Assembly: GCF_040372165.1 (NCBI RefSeq)
Contig: NZ_BAABWG010000003.1
Span: 248,001 to 312,000, forward strand
Length of the DNA: 64,000 nt
Direction of reading: 5' to 3'
DNA from: Hydrogenophaga sp040372165
GTDB lineage: Bacteria; Pseudomonadota; Gammaproteobacteria; Burkholderiales; Burkholderiaceae_C
The position numbers and the translations under genes are program-made. This document shows positions 25,715-34,126 of the stretch, one piece after another (the first letter of the stretch is position 1; each line of letters begins with the position of its first letter). The notes under the pieces were generated by a model. It was given only the letters and a program-made list of their open reading frames with translations, searched no databases and was not told where the DNA came from.

Positions 25715-26821
25715 ATGATCGTTTTCAAATCGACCCAGGACAAAGTACTGGCTGCCCTGCAATCGGTGGCCGGCATTGTGGAGCGGCGCCATACGCTGCC
25801 CATCCTGGCCAATGTGCTGCTGCAAAAAAACGGCTCCCAGGTTCAGCTGACCACCAGCGACCTGGAAATCCAGATCCGCACCAATGCGGAACTTGACGGC
25901 GACAACGCGAGCTTTTCGACCACGCTGGGTGCGCGCAAACTGATCGACATCCTGCGCACCATGCCAGGCGACCAGACGGTCAGTCTGGAAAACACGGGCG
26001 GCAAGATCATTCTCAAAGGTGGCAAGAGCCGCTTCACGCTGCAAAGCCTGCCGGCCGAGGACTTCCCGCTGGTGCAGGAAGCACCGAGCTTCGGCCAGGT
26101 GTTCAGCGTGCCCCAGAAGACCCTCAAGAGCCTGCTCTCCCAGGTCTCGTTCGCGATGGCGGTGCACGACATCCGCTACTACCTCAACGGCATCCTGTTC
26201 GTCGCCGAGGGCAAGAGCCTGTCGCTGGTCGCCACAGACGGTCACCGCCTGGCCTTTGCCAGCGCCGAGCTGGACGTCGAAGTGCCCAAGCAGGAAGTCA
26301 TCCTGCCGCGCAAGACGGTGCTCGAGCTACAACGCCTGCTCTCCGACAAGGAAGGCGCCATCGAGCTGCAGTTTGCGTCCAACCAGGCCAAATTCAGCTT
26401 CGACGGCATGGAGTTCGTCACCAAGCTGGTCGAGGGCAAGTTCCCCGACTACAACCGTGTGATCCCACGCAATCACTCCAACATCGTGAGCCTGGGCCGA
26501 GCCCCTCTGCTGGCATCGCTTCAGCGCACGGCCATCATGACAAGCGAGAAGTTCAAAGGGGTTCGCCTCAATGTCGAGCCAGGCGTGCTGCGCGTGGCAT
26601 CGAGCAACGCCGAGCAGGAAGAGGCGGTGGACGAGCTGGACATCGACTACGACGGCGACGCCATCGAAATCGGCTTCAACGTGACCTACCTGATCGACGC
26701 CCTGCAGAACATGAGCCAGGAAATGGTTCGCATCGAACTGCAGGACGGCAACAGCTCTGCGCTGGTCACCAACCCGGATGACAACGCCTTCAAATACGTT
26801 GTCATGCCGATGCGAATCTGA
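25715..26821 (+). CDS. dnaN: DNA polymerase III beta sliding clamp
   Basis: This 368-aa clamp subunit is made of three related folds. It begins MIVFKSTQDKVLAALQSVAG, has RRHTLPILANVLL and ATDGHRLAFA, and ends with the conserved VTNPDDNAFKYVVMPMRI. It starts 268 bp after dnaA; that gap holds no gene. GAAGAGAG lies upstream of the start with loose spacing. Confidence 0.98.
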   Translation: MIVFKSTQDKVLAALQSVAGIVERRHTLPILANVLLQKNGSQVQLTTSDLEIQIRTNAELDGDNASFSTTLGARKLIDILRTMPGDQTVSLENTGGKIILKGGKSRFTLQSLPAEDFPLVQEAPSFGQVFSVPQKTLKSLLSQVSFAMAVHDIRYYLNGILFVAEGKSLSLVATDGHRLAFASAELDVEVPKQEVILPRKTVLELQRLLSDKEGAIELQFASNQAKFSFDGMEFVTKLVEGKFPDYNRVIPRNHSNIVSLGRAPLLASLQRTAIMTSEKFKGVRLNVEPGVLRVASSNAEQEEAVDELDIDYDGDAIEIGFNVTYLIDALQNMSQEMVRIELQDGNSSALVTNPDDNAFKYVVMPMRI

Positions 26822-26873
26822 CGCTCGCTGCAGCGCCACGCCTCACCCCAGAGGCACACTGACCCGATGGCTC

Positions 26874-26902
26874 AACCCGCAGGCTCTGCGGGTTTGGCCT
26901 TT
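26874..26902 (+). terminator. Terminator-like hairpin between dnaN and gyrB
   Basis: AACCCGCAG and CTGCGGGTT pair across GCT, followed by TGGCCTTTCT. The T tract is broken, so partial termination or attenuation between dnaN and gyrB is more likely than a full stop. Confidence 0.6.
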
Positions 26903-26924
26903 CTAAAGAACCGAGAATCCCTAC

Positions 26925-29534
26925 ATGTCCGACGCCAACGAACCCGTCAACCCGTCTGAAAACCAGCCGAAGGGTGACGAAAATCAGCAGCCCGCGACCC
27001 CGAAGATCGACACCAACCAGCCCGGCGCCAGCGCTGGCTACGGCGAAGGCGCCATCCAGATCCTCGAGGGCCTCGAAGCTGTGCGCAAGCGTCCCGGCAT
27101 GTACATCGGCGACACCTCCGACGGCACCGGTCTGCATCACCTGGTCTTCGAGGTGGTGGACAACTCCATCGACGAAGCGCTGGCTGGCCATTGCGACGAC
27201 ATCGTCGTCACCATCCACACCGACAATTCCATCAGCATCACCGACAATGGCCGTGGCATCCCGACCGGCGTCAAGATGGACGACAAGCACGAGCCCAAGC
27301 GTTCAGCCGCCGAAATTGCGCTGACCGAATTGCACGCCGGTGGAAAGTTCAACCAGAACAGCTACAAGGTTTCGGGCGGCCTGCACGGCGTGGGTGTGTC
27401 CTGCGTGAATGCGCTGTCCAAATGGCTGCGTCTCGTCGTGCGGCGCGATGGCAAGGTTCATCAACTCGAGTTCGCCCGCGGTTTTCTCCAGAACCGTGTG
27501 GTCGAGACACAGAACGGCGTGGAAATTTCGCCAGCCAAGGTCATCGGTGACACCGAGAAGCGTGGCACGGAGGTGCACTTCCTGCCCGACACCGAGATCT
27601 TCAAGGAGAACAATGATTTCCATTACGAGATCCTCTCCAAGCGCCTGCGCGAGCTCTCCTTCCTGAACAACGGCGTGCGCATTCGCCTCATGGACGAACG
27701 CAGCGGCAAGGAAGACGATTTCTCCGGCGCCGGCGGCGTCAGGGGCTTTGTCGATTTCATCAACAAGGGCAAGAATGTCCTGCACCCGAACATCTTCCAC
27801 GCGCTCGGCGACCGCGAGAGCGACCAAGGCACCAACATTGGTGTGGAAGTCGCCATGCAGTGGAACAACGGCTACAACGAGCAGGTGCTCTGCTTCACCA
27901 ACAACATCCCGCAGCGTGATGGGGGTACTCACCTGACCGGCCTGCGTGCGGCCATGACCCGCGTGATCAACAAGTACATCGAAGAGAACGATCTGGCCAA
28001 GAAGGCCAAGGTCGACATCAGCGGTGACGACATGCGCGAAGGCCTGTGTTGCGTGCTCTCGGTGAAGGTGCCTGAGCCCAAGTTTTCCAGCCAGACCAAG
28101 GACAAGCTGGTCTCCAGCGAAGTGCGCGGCCCGGTGGAAGACGTGGTGGCGCGCCTGCTGACCGACTACCTGCTGGAGAACCCGAACGACGCCAAGACCA
28201 TCTGCGGCAAGATCGTGGAGGCCGCCAAGGCCCGCGAGGCGGCCCGCAAGGCGCGCGAGATGACCCGTCGCAAAGGTGTGCTCGATGGCATGGGCCTGCC
28301 GGGCAAACTGGCCGATTGCCAGGAGAAAGACCCCGCCCTGTGCGAGATCTACATCGTGGAGGGTGACTCCGCCGGCGGCTCGGCCAAGCAAGGCCGCGAC
28401 CGCAAATTCCAGGCCATCCTGCCGCTGCGCGGCAAGATCCTGAACGTGGAGAAGGCGCGCTACGAGAAGCTGCTGACCTCCAATGAGATTGTCACCCTCA
28501 TCACCGCACTGGGCACTGGTATCGGCAAGGCCGGCGCGGGCGAAGGCAAGGACGATTTCGATGTGGCCAAGCTGCGCTATCACCGCATCATCATCATGAC
28601 GGATGCCGACGTCGACGGCGCCCACATCCGCACGCTGCTGCTGACCTTCTTCTACCGCCAGATGCCCGAGCTGGTGGAGCGCGGCCACATCTACATTGCG
28701 CAGCCACCGCTGTACAAGGTCAAGAGCGGCAAGGAAGAGCTGTACCTCAAGGACGCGCCAGCGCTCGACAGCTTCCTGCTGCGCGTGGCGCTCAAGGACG
28801 CCAAGGTCGTCACCAATGGCCAGCCAGGCGCCACCGTGCTCGACGGTGACACGCTGACCGAACTGGCACGCAAGCACCAGATCGCCGAGCGGGTAATCGA
28901 CCGCCTGTCAGCTTTCATGGACGCAGAAGCGCTGCGCGCCATGGCCGATGGCGTGGAAGTGAAGCTCGACACCGTGGCCGAGGCTGAGGCTTCAGCTGTG
29001 GCCATGCAGGCCAAGCTGGCCGAGCTGTCCACCACAGGTACGCCGCCTGAAGTGGCTGGCGAATTCGATGCCAAGACCGACAAGCCGATTCTGCGCATCA
29101 GCCGCCGTCACCATGGCAACGTCAAGAGCAGCATCATCACCCAAGACTTCGTGCACGGTGCGGACTACGCCGCCTTGGCGGAAGCGGCCAACACCTTCCG
29201 CGGCTTGCTGGGCGAGGGCGCCAAGGTGCAGCGCGGCGAAGGCGACAAGGCCAAGGAAGAGAAGGTGAGCGACTTCCGTCAGGCCATGGCCTGGCTGATC
29301 AGCGAAGCCGAGCGCACCACCAGCCGCCAACGCTACAAGGGTCTGGGCGAGATGAACCCCGAGCAGCTGTGGGAAACCACCATGGACCCCACCGTTCGCC
29401 GTTTGCTGCGTGTGCAGATCGACGACGCCATCGAAGCCGACCGCGTTTTCACCATGCTGATGGGCGACGAGGTGGAGCCGCGCCGCGACTTCATCGAGAG
29501 CAACGCGCTGCAGGCGGGCAACATCGACGTTTGA
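26925..29534 (+). CDS. gyrB: DNA gyrase subunit B
   Basis: This 869-aa ATPase subunit of the type II topoisomerase carries, after a Glu/Asn/Pro-rich N-terminal extension of about 35 residues, the GHKL ATPase (VRKRPGMYIGDTSDG, VDNSIDEALAG, ITDNGRGIPTG), the transducer, and a TOPRIM domain with EGDSAGGSAKQGRDR, PLRGKILNVEKA and DADVDGAHIRTLLLTFFYR. It ends with the QRYKGLGEMNPEQLWETTMD region that contacts GyrA. An inserted segment near residues 640-720, rich in Ala and Glu, accounts for the extra length over shorter gyrases. Confidence 0.98.
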   Translation: MSDANEPVNPSENQPKGDENQQPATPKIDTNQPGASAGYGEGAIQILEGLEAVRKRPGMYIGDTSDGTGLHHLVFEVVDNSIDEALAGHCDDIVVTIHTDNSISITDNGRGIPTGVKMDDKHEPKRSAAEIALTELHAGGKFNQNSYKVSGGLHGVGVSCVNALSKWLRLVVRRDGKVHQLEFARGFLQNRVVETQNGVEISPAKVIGDTEKRGTEVHFLPDTEIFKENNDFHYEILSKRLRELSFLNNGVRIRLMDERSGKEDDFSGAGGVRGFVDFINKGKNVLHPNIFHALGDRESDQGTNIGVEVAMQWNNGYNEQVLCFTNNIPQRDGGTHLTGLRAAMTRVINKYIEENDLAKKAKVDISGDDMREGLCCVLSVKVPEPKFSSQTKDKLVSSEVRGPVEDVVARLLTDYLLENPNDAKTICGKIVEAAKAREAARKAREMTRRKGVLDGMGLPGKLADCQEKDPALCEIYIVEGDSAGGSAKQGRDRKFQAILPLRGKILNVEKARYEKLLTSNEIVTLITALGTGIGKAGAGEGKDDFDVAKLRYHRIIIMTDADVDGAHIRTLLLTFFYRQMPELVERGHIYIAQPPLYKVKSGKEELYLKDAPALDSFLLRVALKDAKVVTNGQPGATVLDGDTLTELARKHQIAERVIDRLSAFMDAEALRAMADGVEVKLDTVAEAEASAVAMQAKLAELSTTGTPPEVAGEFDAKTDKPILRISRRHHGNVKSSIITQDFVHGADYAALAEAANTFRGLLGEGAKVQRGEGDKAKEEKVSDFRQAMAWLISEAERTTSRQRYKGLGEMNPEQLWETTMDPTVRRLLRVQIDDAIEADRVFTMLMGDEVEPRRDFIESNALQAGNIDV

Positions 29535-29559
29535 TCGTCAGAGCTGATCGGTCGGGTCG

Positions 29560-30255
29560 ATGGCCGCGGGTGGCAAAAGCAGAGGCAAGGGCGCTGGGGG
29601 TTCTTCAGCGTCTGACGATCATCAGCGGCTGAGTAAGGACCGTGTTGCTCAGGCAGCTGTAGAGCTCTTGGATGCCCATGGCATCAAGGGCTTTTCCATG
29701 CGCAAGCTCGCCGAGCATTTGGGCTCTGGCGTGATGAGCGTGTATTGGCATGTGGCCAACAAGGAAGCCGTTTACGACTTGGCGTTGGACACCGTGTTGG
29801 CCTACAAGGCTGAGCGCCCGATCCCTGCACGGGGGGCGACACACCCGAACTGGTCTGATCGCGTGCTGGATGTTTTGGTCGATTGGCGTGCCTGCATGTT
29901 GCGCCACCCCTGGTCCGCACCGCTGCTGCCGCAACGCATGTTGGGTCACAGCACATTGGCCAGGCTCGAGATTCTGGCTCAGGCGCTGATCGACGGCGGT
30001 GTACCTGAGAAAGAGATCAAGGGCGCCATCTGGTCGCTCTGGAACCACTTGATGGGTGCCACGTTGACCTTGGTCAGTTTCATGGCCATGCATGAACCGG
30101 ATGGCAGCGCCAACCCCAAGGAGGCGCCTCCTGTCGCAGGCGCCACTGCCTATCCCAGCCTTGAGCGCCTTGATCTGCTCGCGGATGACGACTGGGATGG
30201 TGCATTTGAGGCGGGCATCCGGCTCATTCTTCGCGGCGTCACCGCCCATCCCTGA
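29560..30255 (+). CDS. TetR family transcriptional regulator
   Basis: This 231-aa repressor has an N-terminal helix-turn-helix at about residues 28-72 (RVAQAAVELLDAHGIKGFSM, then RKLAEHLGSGVMSVYWHVAN) and a C-terminal domain similar to the tetracycline-repressor type, with RMLGHSTLARLEIL and WNHLMGATLTLVSF. It begins 25 bp after gyrB with no clear ribosome site. The next gene in the same direction has a perfect palindrome over its promoter, so this protein is the obvious candidate regulator. The effector is unknown. Confidence 0.88.
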   Translation: MAAGGKSRGKGAGGSSASDDHQRLSKDRVAQAAVELLDAHGIKGFSMRKLAEHLGSGVMSVYWHVANKEAVYDLALDTVLAYKAERPIPARGATHPNWSDRVLDVLVDWRACMLRHPWSAPLLPQRMLGHSTLARLEILAQALIDGGVPEKEIKGAIWSLWNHLMGATLTLVSFMAMHEPDGSANPKEAPPVAGATAYPSLERLDLLADDDWDGAFEAGIRLILRGVTAHP

Positions 30256-30330
30256 CGGCACGGCCGCACGCCCGGCCATCCCTCATTTCCACTGAACGCA
30301 ACATGCTGGCGCGACTTGGCCTGCGCCTGC

Positions 30331-30359
30331 TTGACAGGCAGACTCGTACACTGTACGAT
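30331..30359 (+). promoter_or_regulatory. Strong promoter overlapped by a perfect palindromic operator
   Basis: TTGACA (30331-30336), 17 nt, then TACGAT (30354-30359) is a near-consensus sigma-70 promoter. The perfect inverted repeat TCGTACA-C-TGTACGA (30344-30358) covers the spacer and -10. This is the layout expected for repression by the TetR-type protein encoded just upstream. Confidence 0.75.
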
Positions 30360-30445
30360 TCAATCCAAGTCATTCATTGGAAGCGTTGTTCTGGTTGACG
30401 CCCGGGCGTCGCCAGGAACAACCAACCATCCACGGAGAAGCCCCA

Positions 30446-30961
30446 ATGTCCACGTCCACGCCAACGTCTGTTGCCATCAAATCATTGTTTATCGGAGGAA
30501 TTCTTGCCATGACCGCACCAGCTTTTGCAGAGCAGAGCGCACCCAGCTCACAAGCATCGAACCAGTTGCCGAAAATCGTGAACCCCGCGACCCTTTACGA
30601 CCCAACCCCCAACGGCTACAGCACGGCGGTGATCACGCCCAGCACCGGGCGTGTGGCCTATATCTCTGGTCAGGGCGGGCAAGATGGCCGTGGACAACTC
30701 TCACCCGAATTCGCCGACCAGGTGAACCAAGCCTATGCCAATCTGAAGTCGGCGCTGGACGCCCTGGGGGCCAAACCCGCTCAGGTGGTCAAGCTCAACA
30801 TCTATGTGGTGGACCACGACATGTCCAAGCTCGGCGTACTGACCCAGGCCGTCAAACAGATGTTTGGCGAAACCTTGCCCGCGCAAACACTGGTGCCCGT
30901 GCCCAAGCTGGCCATCGACCCCATGCTGTTTGAAGTGGATGCAGTGGTGGCTCTCGATTGA
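30446..30961 (+). CDS. Exported RidA (YjgF/YER057c) family protein
   Basis: This 171-aa protein has a signal peptide of about 33 residues (SLFIGGILAMTAPAFAEQ, cleavage after AFA) followed by a RidA fold with GRVAYISGQGGQDGRGQL, NLKSALDALGAKPAQVVKLN and QTLVPVPKLAIDPMLFEVDA. Cytoplasmic RidA hydrolyses reactive imines; the Arg of the canonical active site is not evident at the usual C-terminal position (the family IPC/ALP..EIEA region reads PVPKLAIDPMLFEVDA). A periplasmic location is unusual. The start at 30446 has GGAGAAG 6 nt upstream. Expression is probably controlled by the preceding TetR gene. Confidence 0.88.
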   Translation: MSTSTPTSVAIKSLFIGGILAMTAPAFAEQSAPSSQASNQLPKIVNPATLYDPTPNGYSTAVITPSTGRVAYISGQGGQDGRGQLSPEFADQVNQAYANLKSALDALGAKPAQVVKLNIYVVDHDMSKLGVLTQAVKQMFGETLPAQTLVPVPKLAIDPMLFEVDAVVALD

Positions 30962-30985
30962 GCACACCGCTGGGTTTGCCCAGGA

Positions 30986-31591
30986 TCAGGACAGTGCGGT
31001 TTCCACAAAGTTCAGCCTGTCCTGTCCCCAGTAGAGTTCGTCGCCCACGAAGAAGCTGGGCGCGCCGAACACACCACGTTCCACTGCGCTCTCGGTGTTT
31101 GATTTGAGCCTGGCTTTGACCTCGGGCTGCTGCGTCAAGGCCAGCAACTCTTGTGGGTCGAAGCCCGCATTGGCCAACACCGAGCCCAGCGTTGCGGGGT
31201 CGTTCATGTTGCAGGGCTTCTCGAACATACCGGTGAACACCGCCGCCAGATAGCGCTGTAACGCTTCATCACTGCGCATCTGCATGGCCACTGCGCCACG
31301 CATCAGCATCAAGGTGTTGATGGGAAAGTGCGGGTTGGCGGTATAGGTCACGTCGTAGTGCGCGGCCCAACGTTGCAGGTCGATCTCCAGGTGCTTGCCT
31401 TTGGCTGGCGTCTCGACCGGGCTGCGGTTGCCCGTGGCCTGGAAGATGCCGCCCAGCAGCACGGGCGTCCAGACAATACGCGCATCTTTGTCAGCAGCGA
31501 TCTTGGGCAGCGCGTGAAAGGCGAGGTAGGTATAGGGGCTGCCCACATCAAAGATGAACTCGACGGTCTTGTTGGTTGGGTCTTGGCTCAT
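30986..31591 (-). CDS. 2-hydroxychromene-2-carboxylate isomerase family protein (DsbA-like)
   Basis: This 201-aa thioredoxin-fold protein belongs to the kappa-GST/HCCA isomerase group. It has VEFIFDVGSPYTYLAFHAL at residues 10-28, with Ser in place of the redox Cys pair, the middle helical insert, and the conserved GVFGAPSFFVGDELYWGQDR before the C-terminus. Family members act on aromatic ring-cleavage intermediates with glutathione, but many are uncharacterised. It lies 48 bp downstream of an SDR gene in the same direction; the pair may form an operon. Confidence 0.9.
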   Translation of the reverse strand: MSQDPTNKTVEFIFDVGSPYTYLAFHALPKIAADKDARIVWTPVLLGGIFQATGNRSPVETPAKGKHLEIDLQRWAAHYDVTYTANPHFPINTLMLMRGAVAMQMRSDEALQRYLAAVFTGMFEKPCNMNDPATLGSVLANAGFDPQELLALTQQPEVKARLKSNTESAVERGVFGAPSFFVGDELYWGQDRLNFVETALS

Positions 31592-31639
31592 GATGTCTCC
31601 GTATCTGTCGGGGGTAAGTGGCTAAGTAAGTGAACGCGC

Positions 31640-32380
31640 TCACCAGCGCTCCATGTAGGGACGCATCTCCAGCTCGTGCGTCCAGGCGTCGCGCGGTTGC
31701 TGATGCAGGTACCAGTAGGTGTCTGCAATGTGTTCGGGGTTGAGGATGCCGTCCTGTTCTTTGAGTGCATAGCGCTCGGGGAAGTTGGTGCGGATGAAGT
31801 CGGTATCGATGGCGCCGTCGATCACCACATGAGCCACGTGAATGTTGCGCGGCCCCAACTCGCGGGCCATGCTCTGGGCCAGTGCACGCAACGCATGCTT
31901 TGCGCCGGCAAACGCGGCAAAGTTGGCCGCGCCGCGCAGCGACGCGGTCGCGCCGGTGAAGAGGATGGAGCCACGCCCGCGCGCCACCATGCGTTTGGCG
32001 ACTTCCCTGCCGTTGAGAAAAGCGCTGAAGCAGGCCATCTCCCAGATCTTGAAGTACTTGCGCGCGGTTTCTTCAAGGATGCTGCAAGGCACGTTGGCGC
32101 CGATGTTGAACACCATCACCTCGATGGGTCCGACGTCGCGCTCGATCGTGTCGATGAGTTGCGCCACGTCTTCTTCCTTGCGGGCGTCCGACGCATAACC
32201 AATGGCTTGCCCGCCCGATGCCTTGATCTCTTGCACCAAGGGTTCCAGCTTGTCAGCGCTGCGCCGGGTCACACAGGCCGTATAGCCTTCCTTGGCAAAA
32301 CGTTTGGCAATGGCGCCACCGGTCGCGTCGCCTGCGCCGATGACCAGAGCAACCTTGGCGGTCTGCTTGTCTGCATTCAA
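31640..32380 (-). CDS. SDR family protein with Phe at the catalytic Tyr position
   Basis: This 246-aa Rossmann-fold protein has the modified cofactor motif VIGAGDATGGAIA (residues 13-25) and NIGANVP in place of NNAG. The YxxxK active site reads FAGAK, so the general-acid Tyr is replaced by Phe while the Lys is kept. TGATAS supplies a possible Ser. It may be a divergent oxidoreductase or a non-catalytic binding protein. It is divergent from an HxlR regulator gene with a palindrome between them, and upstream of the isomerase gene. Confidence 0.88.
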   Translation of the reverse strand: MNADKQTAKVALVIGAGDATGGAIAKRFAKEGYTACVTRRSADKLEPLVQEIKASGGQAIGYASDARKEEDVAQLIDTIERDVGPIEVMVFNIGANVPCSILEETARKYFKIWEMACFSAFLNGREVAKRMVARGRGSILFTGATASLRGAANFAAFAGAKHALRALAQSMARELGPRNIHVAHVVIDGAIDTDFIRTNFPERYALKEQDGILNPEHIADTYWYLHQQPRDAWTHELEMRPYMERW

Positions 32381-32448
32381 ATCTGTCTCCTTTTCAACCG
32401 TTCAACAGGTGGTACCTCCACCACGGATCTGGCGCAGCATATTCTTTT

Positions 32449-32467
32449 TGGTTGCGTTATGCAACCA
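32449..32467. promoter_or_regulatory. Palindrome between the SDR and HxlR genes
   Basis: TGGTTGC-GTTAT-GCAACCA is a perfect 7-bp inverted repeat with a 5-nt centre, located 21 bp before the HxlR start and about 70 bp before the SDR start. It is a likely HxlR operator controlling both divergent genes. Confidence 0.6.
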
Positions 32468-32487
32468 TTTGCAGGACAATCGCCTAC

Positions 32488-32997
32488 ATGGGACGCAAAC
32501 GCTTCAACGACATGACCTGCAGTGTGGCTCAAGCGCTCGACGCGTTTGGCGACTGGTGGTCCTTGCTCATCATCCGCGATGCCTTCTTCGGCATCCGGCG
32601 CTTCAGCGACTTTCAGCAAAACCTGGGCATCGCCAAAAACATCCTGAGCGAACGCCTGGCCTGGCTGGTGGAGCAAGGCATTCTGGCGCGTGTTGAAGTG
32701 GGCCAGGCAGGCCAGCGTTTCGAATACGAACTCACGCCCAAGGGTGAGGCCCTTCTGCCGGTGCTCACCGCCTTGCGCGAATGGTCAGACCAGTGGGTTT
32801 ACGGCAAAGGCCATGAGCCTTTGGTAGTGACCGAGCGCAAGACCGGCAAGCGGGTGCCTTCTCTGAAGCTGAAGAACGCAGCGGGGCGCTCGTTGCAACG
32901 CGCCGACCTGCGGTCGATGCCAGGCCCCGGCGCCGATGAGAGTGTGCACGCCTTGTTTGCGCGTCTCATGCAGATGCGCGCCGACGAACGCACGTGA
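32488..32997 (+). CDS. HxlR family transcriptional regulator
   Basis: This 169-aa winged-helix protein has the HxlR signature: CSVAQALDAFGDWWSLLIIR, then GIRRFSDFQQNLGIAKNILS and ERLAWLVEQGIL. An extra C-terminal tail of about 60 residues with basic patches follows the core domain. The start at 32488 (MGRKRFNDM) is preferred over upstream frames that run through the palindrome. It probably regulates the divergent SDR-isomerase pair; some HxlR members sense aldehydes or oxidants. Confidence 0.92.
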   Translation: MGRKRFNDMTCSVAQALDAFGDWWSLLIIRDAFFGIRRFSDFQQNLGIAKNILSERLAWLVEQGILARVEVGQAGQRFEYELTPKGEALLPVLTALREWSDQWVYGKGHEPLVVTERKTGKRVPSLKLKNAAGRSLQRADLRSMPGPGADESVHALFARLMQMRADERT

Positions 32998-33026
32998 ACG
33001 TTTCGCGCCCGTCGCCTCACGCCCTC

Positions 33027-34115
33027 TCACGGGCATGTGCCCGTTCTGTTGAAGTAATACTCGGTGCGCGCGCGATAGGGCTGCCCCGGCATCACGCGCA
33101 GAACCGGAAAGGGTGGACAGTTCATCGCATTGGGGTATCGCTGAGGCTCCAGACACAGCGCCATGCGGGGCCGGTGAAGCCGACCTTGTTTGCCCACATC
33201 CGGATTGGACCCTGCGCCCAACGCTGCACAGGTGTACACCTGCAGCACGGGCTCGGTGGTGTGGATGGAAAGGCTATGGCCCGAAACCTTGCTGTGGACA
33301 CGGGCTGCCCATCGGGGTTCCGGCAAATCCTGGGTGCTGCGCAATTCGAAGGCATGGTCCACGTCGGGCATGTCTGCCAGACATCGCGGCTGTCGCAGAT
33401 CGAGGTGATGGCCGGCCAGCGAGAGACAATCACCCGTGGCCACGCCGTCAGCATCGCAGTCCAGAATCTTATCGGCCATCACCTCAAGGCTGTGCGCATC
33501 GACGGACGCACCTTCAGAGCCGTCGAGATTGAAAAACAGATGGGGCGTGAAGCTCACCGGCGAGGGCACGTCGCTGGTTTCCTGATTCTCTGGTGCCACT
33601 GCTTCATGCTCGATGACCAGTGTGCCCTCTTCCGTCAGCCGATAGGTGAGCGTCAGATCCACCACGCCGGGATGCCCATCAAGCGAGGGCTCGAACCGCA
33701 ATCCGAGCACCAGCGAGTCTGAACTGTGCTGCAACACATTGAAGACCCTGTGGCGCGATCCGCGTGGACCACCATGAATGCTGTGTTCGCCAGCATTCGC
33801 TGGCAGGTGGTAGTCAATGCCGTCGAGGGTGTAGCGGGCTTGCCCGATGCGGCCGGCATAGCGCCCGATGAATGCCCCCATGGAGGGCGAGCCAGCGAGT
33901 ACGCCAGGCAAACTGTCGTAGCCCAGCACCACGTCCGTCTTTGCGCCGTGACGGTTGGGCACCCGCCATTGCAGAACCTTGGCCCCCAAGTTGCAGATCG
34001 CCACCTCCATGCCGTTGGCGTGTTGCAGGCGATACAGGCTCACGGCTTGGCCGCCCACGACACCGATGAACTTGCGCGGGTCCAGGCGTTCAGCGGCTTC
34101 AGACAAACGCAGCAT
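33027..34115 (-). CDS. Aldose 1-epimerase
   Basis: This 362-aa galactose-mutarotase-fold protein has GAKVLQWRVPNRHG, FIGRYAGRIGQARY, NAGEHSIHGGPRG with the catalytic-region His, and LEPQRYPNAMNCPPFP with the catalytic Glu. In this operon it probably speeds interconversion of uronate anomers so that uronate dehydrogenase can use them. The start at 34115 lies 11 bp after the garD stop codon. It is the last gene of the ten-gene operon; a short hairpin (ACGGGCA/TGCCCGT, 33029-33044) overlaps its end. Confidence 0.9.
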   Translation of the reverse strand: MLRLSEAAERLDPRKFIGVVGGQAVSLYRLQHANGMEVAICNLGAKVLQWRVPNRHGAKTDVVLGYDSLPGVLAGSPSMGAFIGRYAGRIGQARYTLDGIDYHLPANAGEHSIHGGPRGSRHRVFNVLQHSSDSLVLGLRFEPSLDGHPGVVDLTLTYRLTEEGTLVIEHEAVAPENQETSDVPSPVSFTPHLFFNLDGSEGASVDAHSLEVMADKILDCDADGVATGDCLSLAGHHLDLRQPRCLADMPDVDHAFELRSTQDLPEPRWAARVHSKVSGHSLSIHTTEPVLQVYTCAALGAGSNPDVGKQGRLHRPRMALCLEPQRYPNAMNCPPFPVLRVMPGQPYRARTEYYFNRTGTCP

Positions 34116-34126
34116 TGAGCGGCCGG

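Noticed and set aside
27303..28877. 524-aa reading frame antisense to gyrB
   Set aside because: It is fully overlapped by a certain gene; long antisense frames are common in high-GC coding DNA and this one is His/Leu/Val-rich without motifs.
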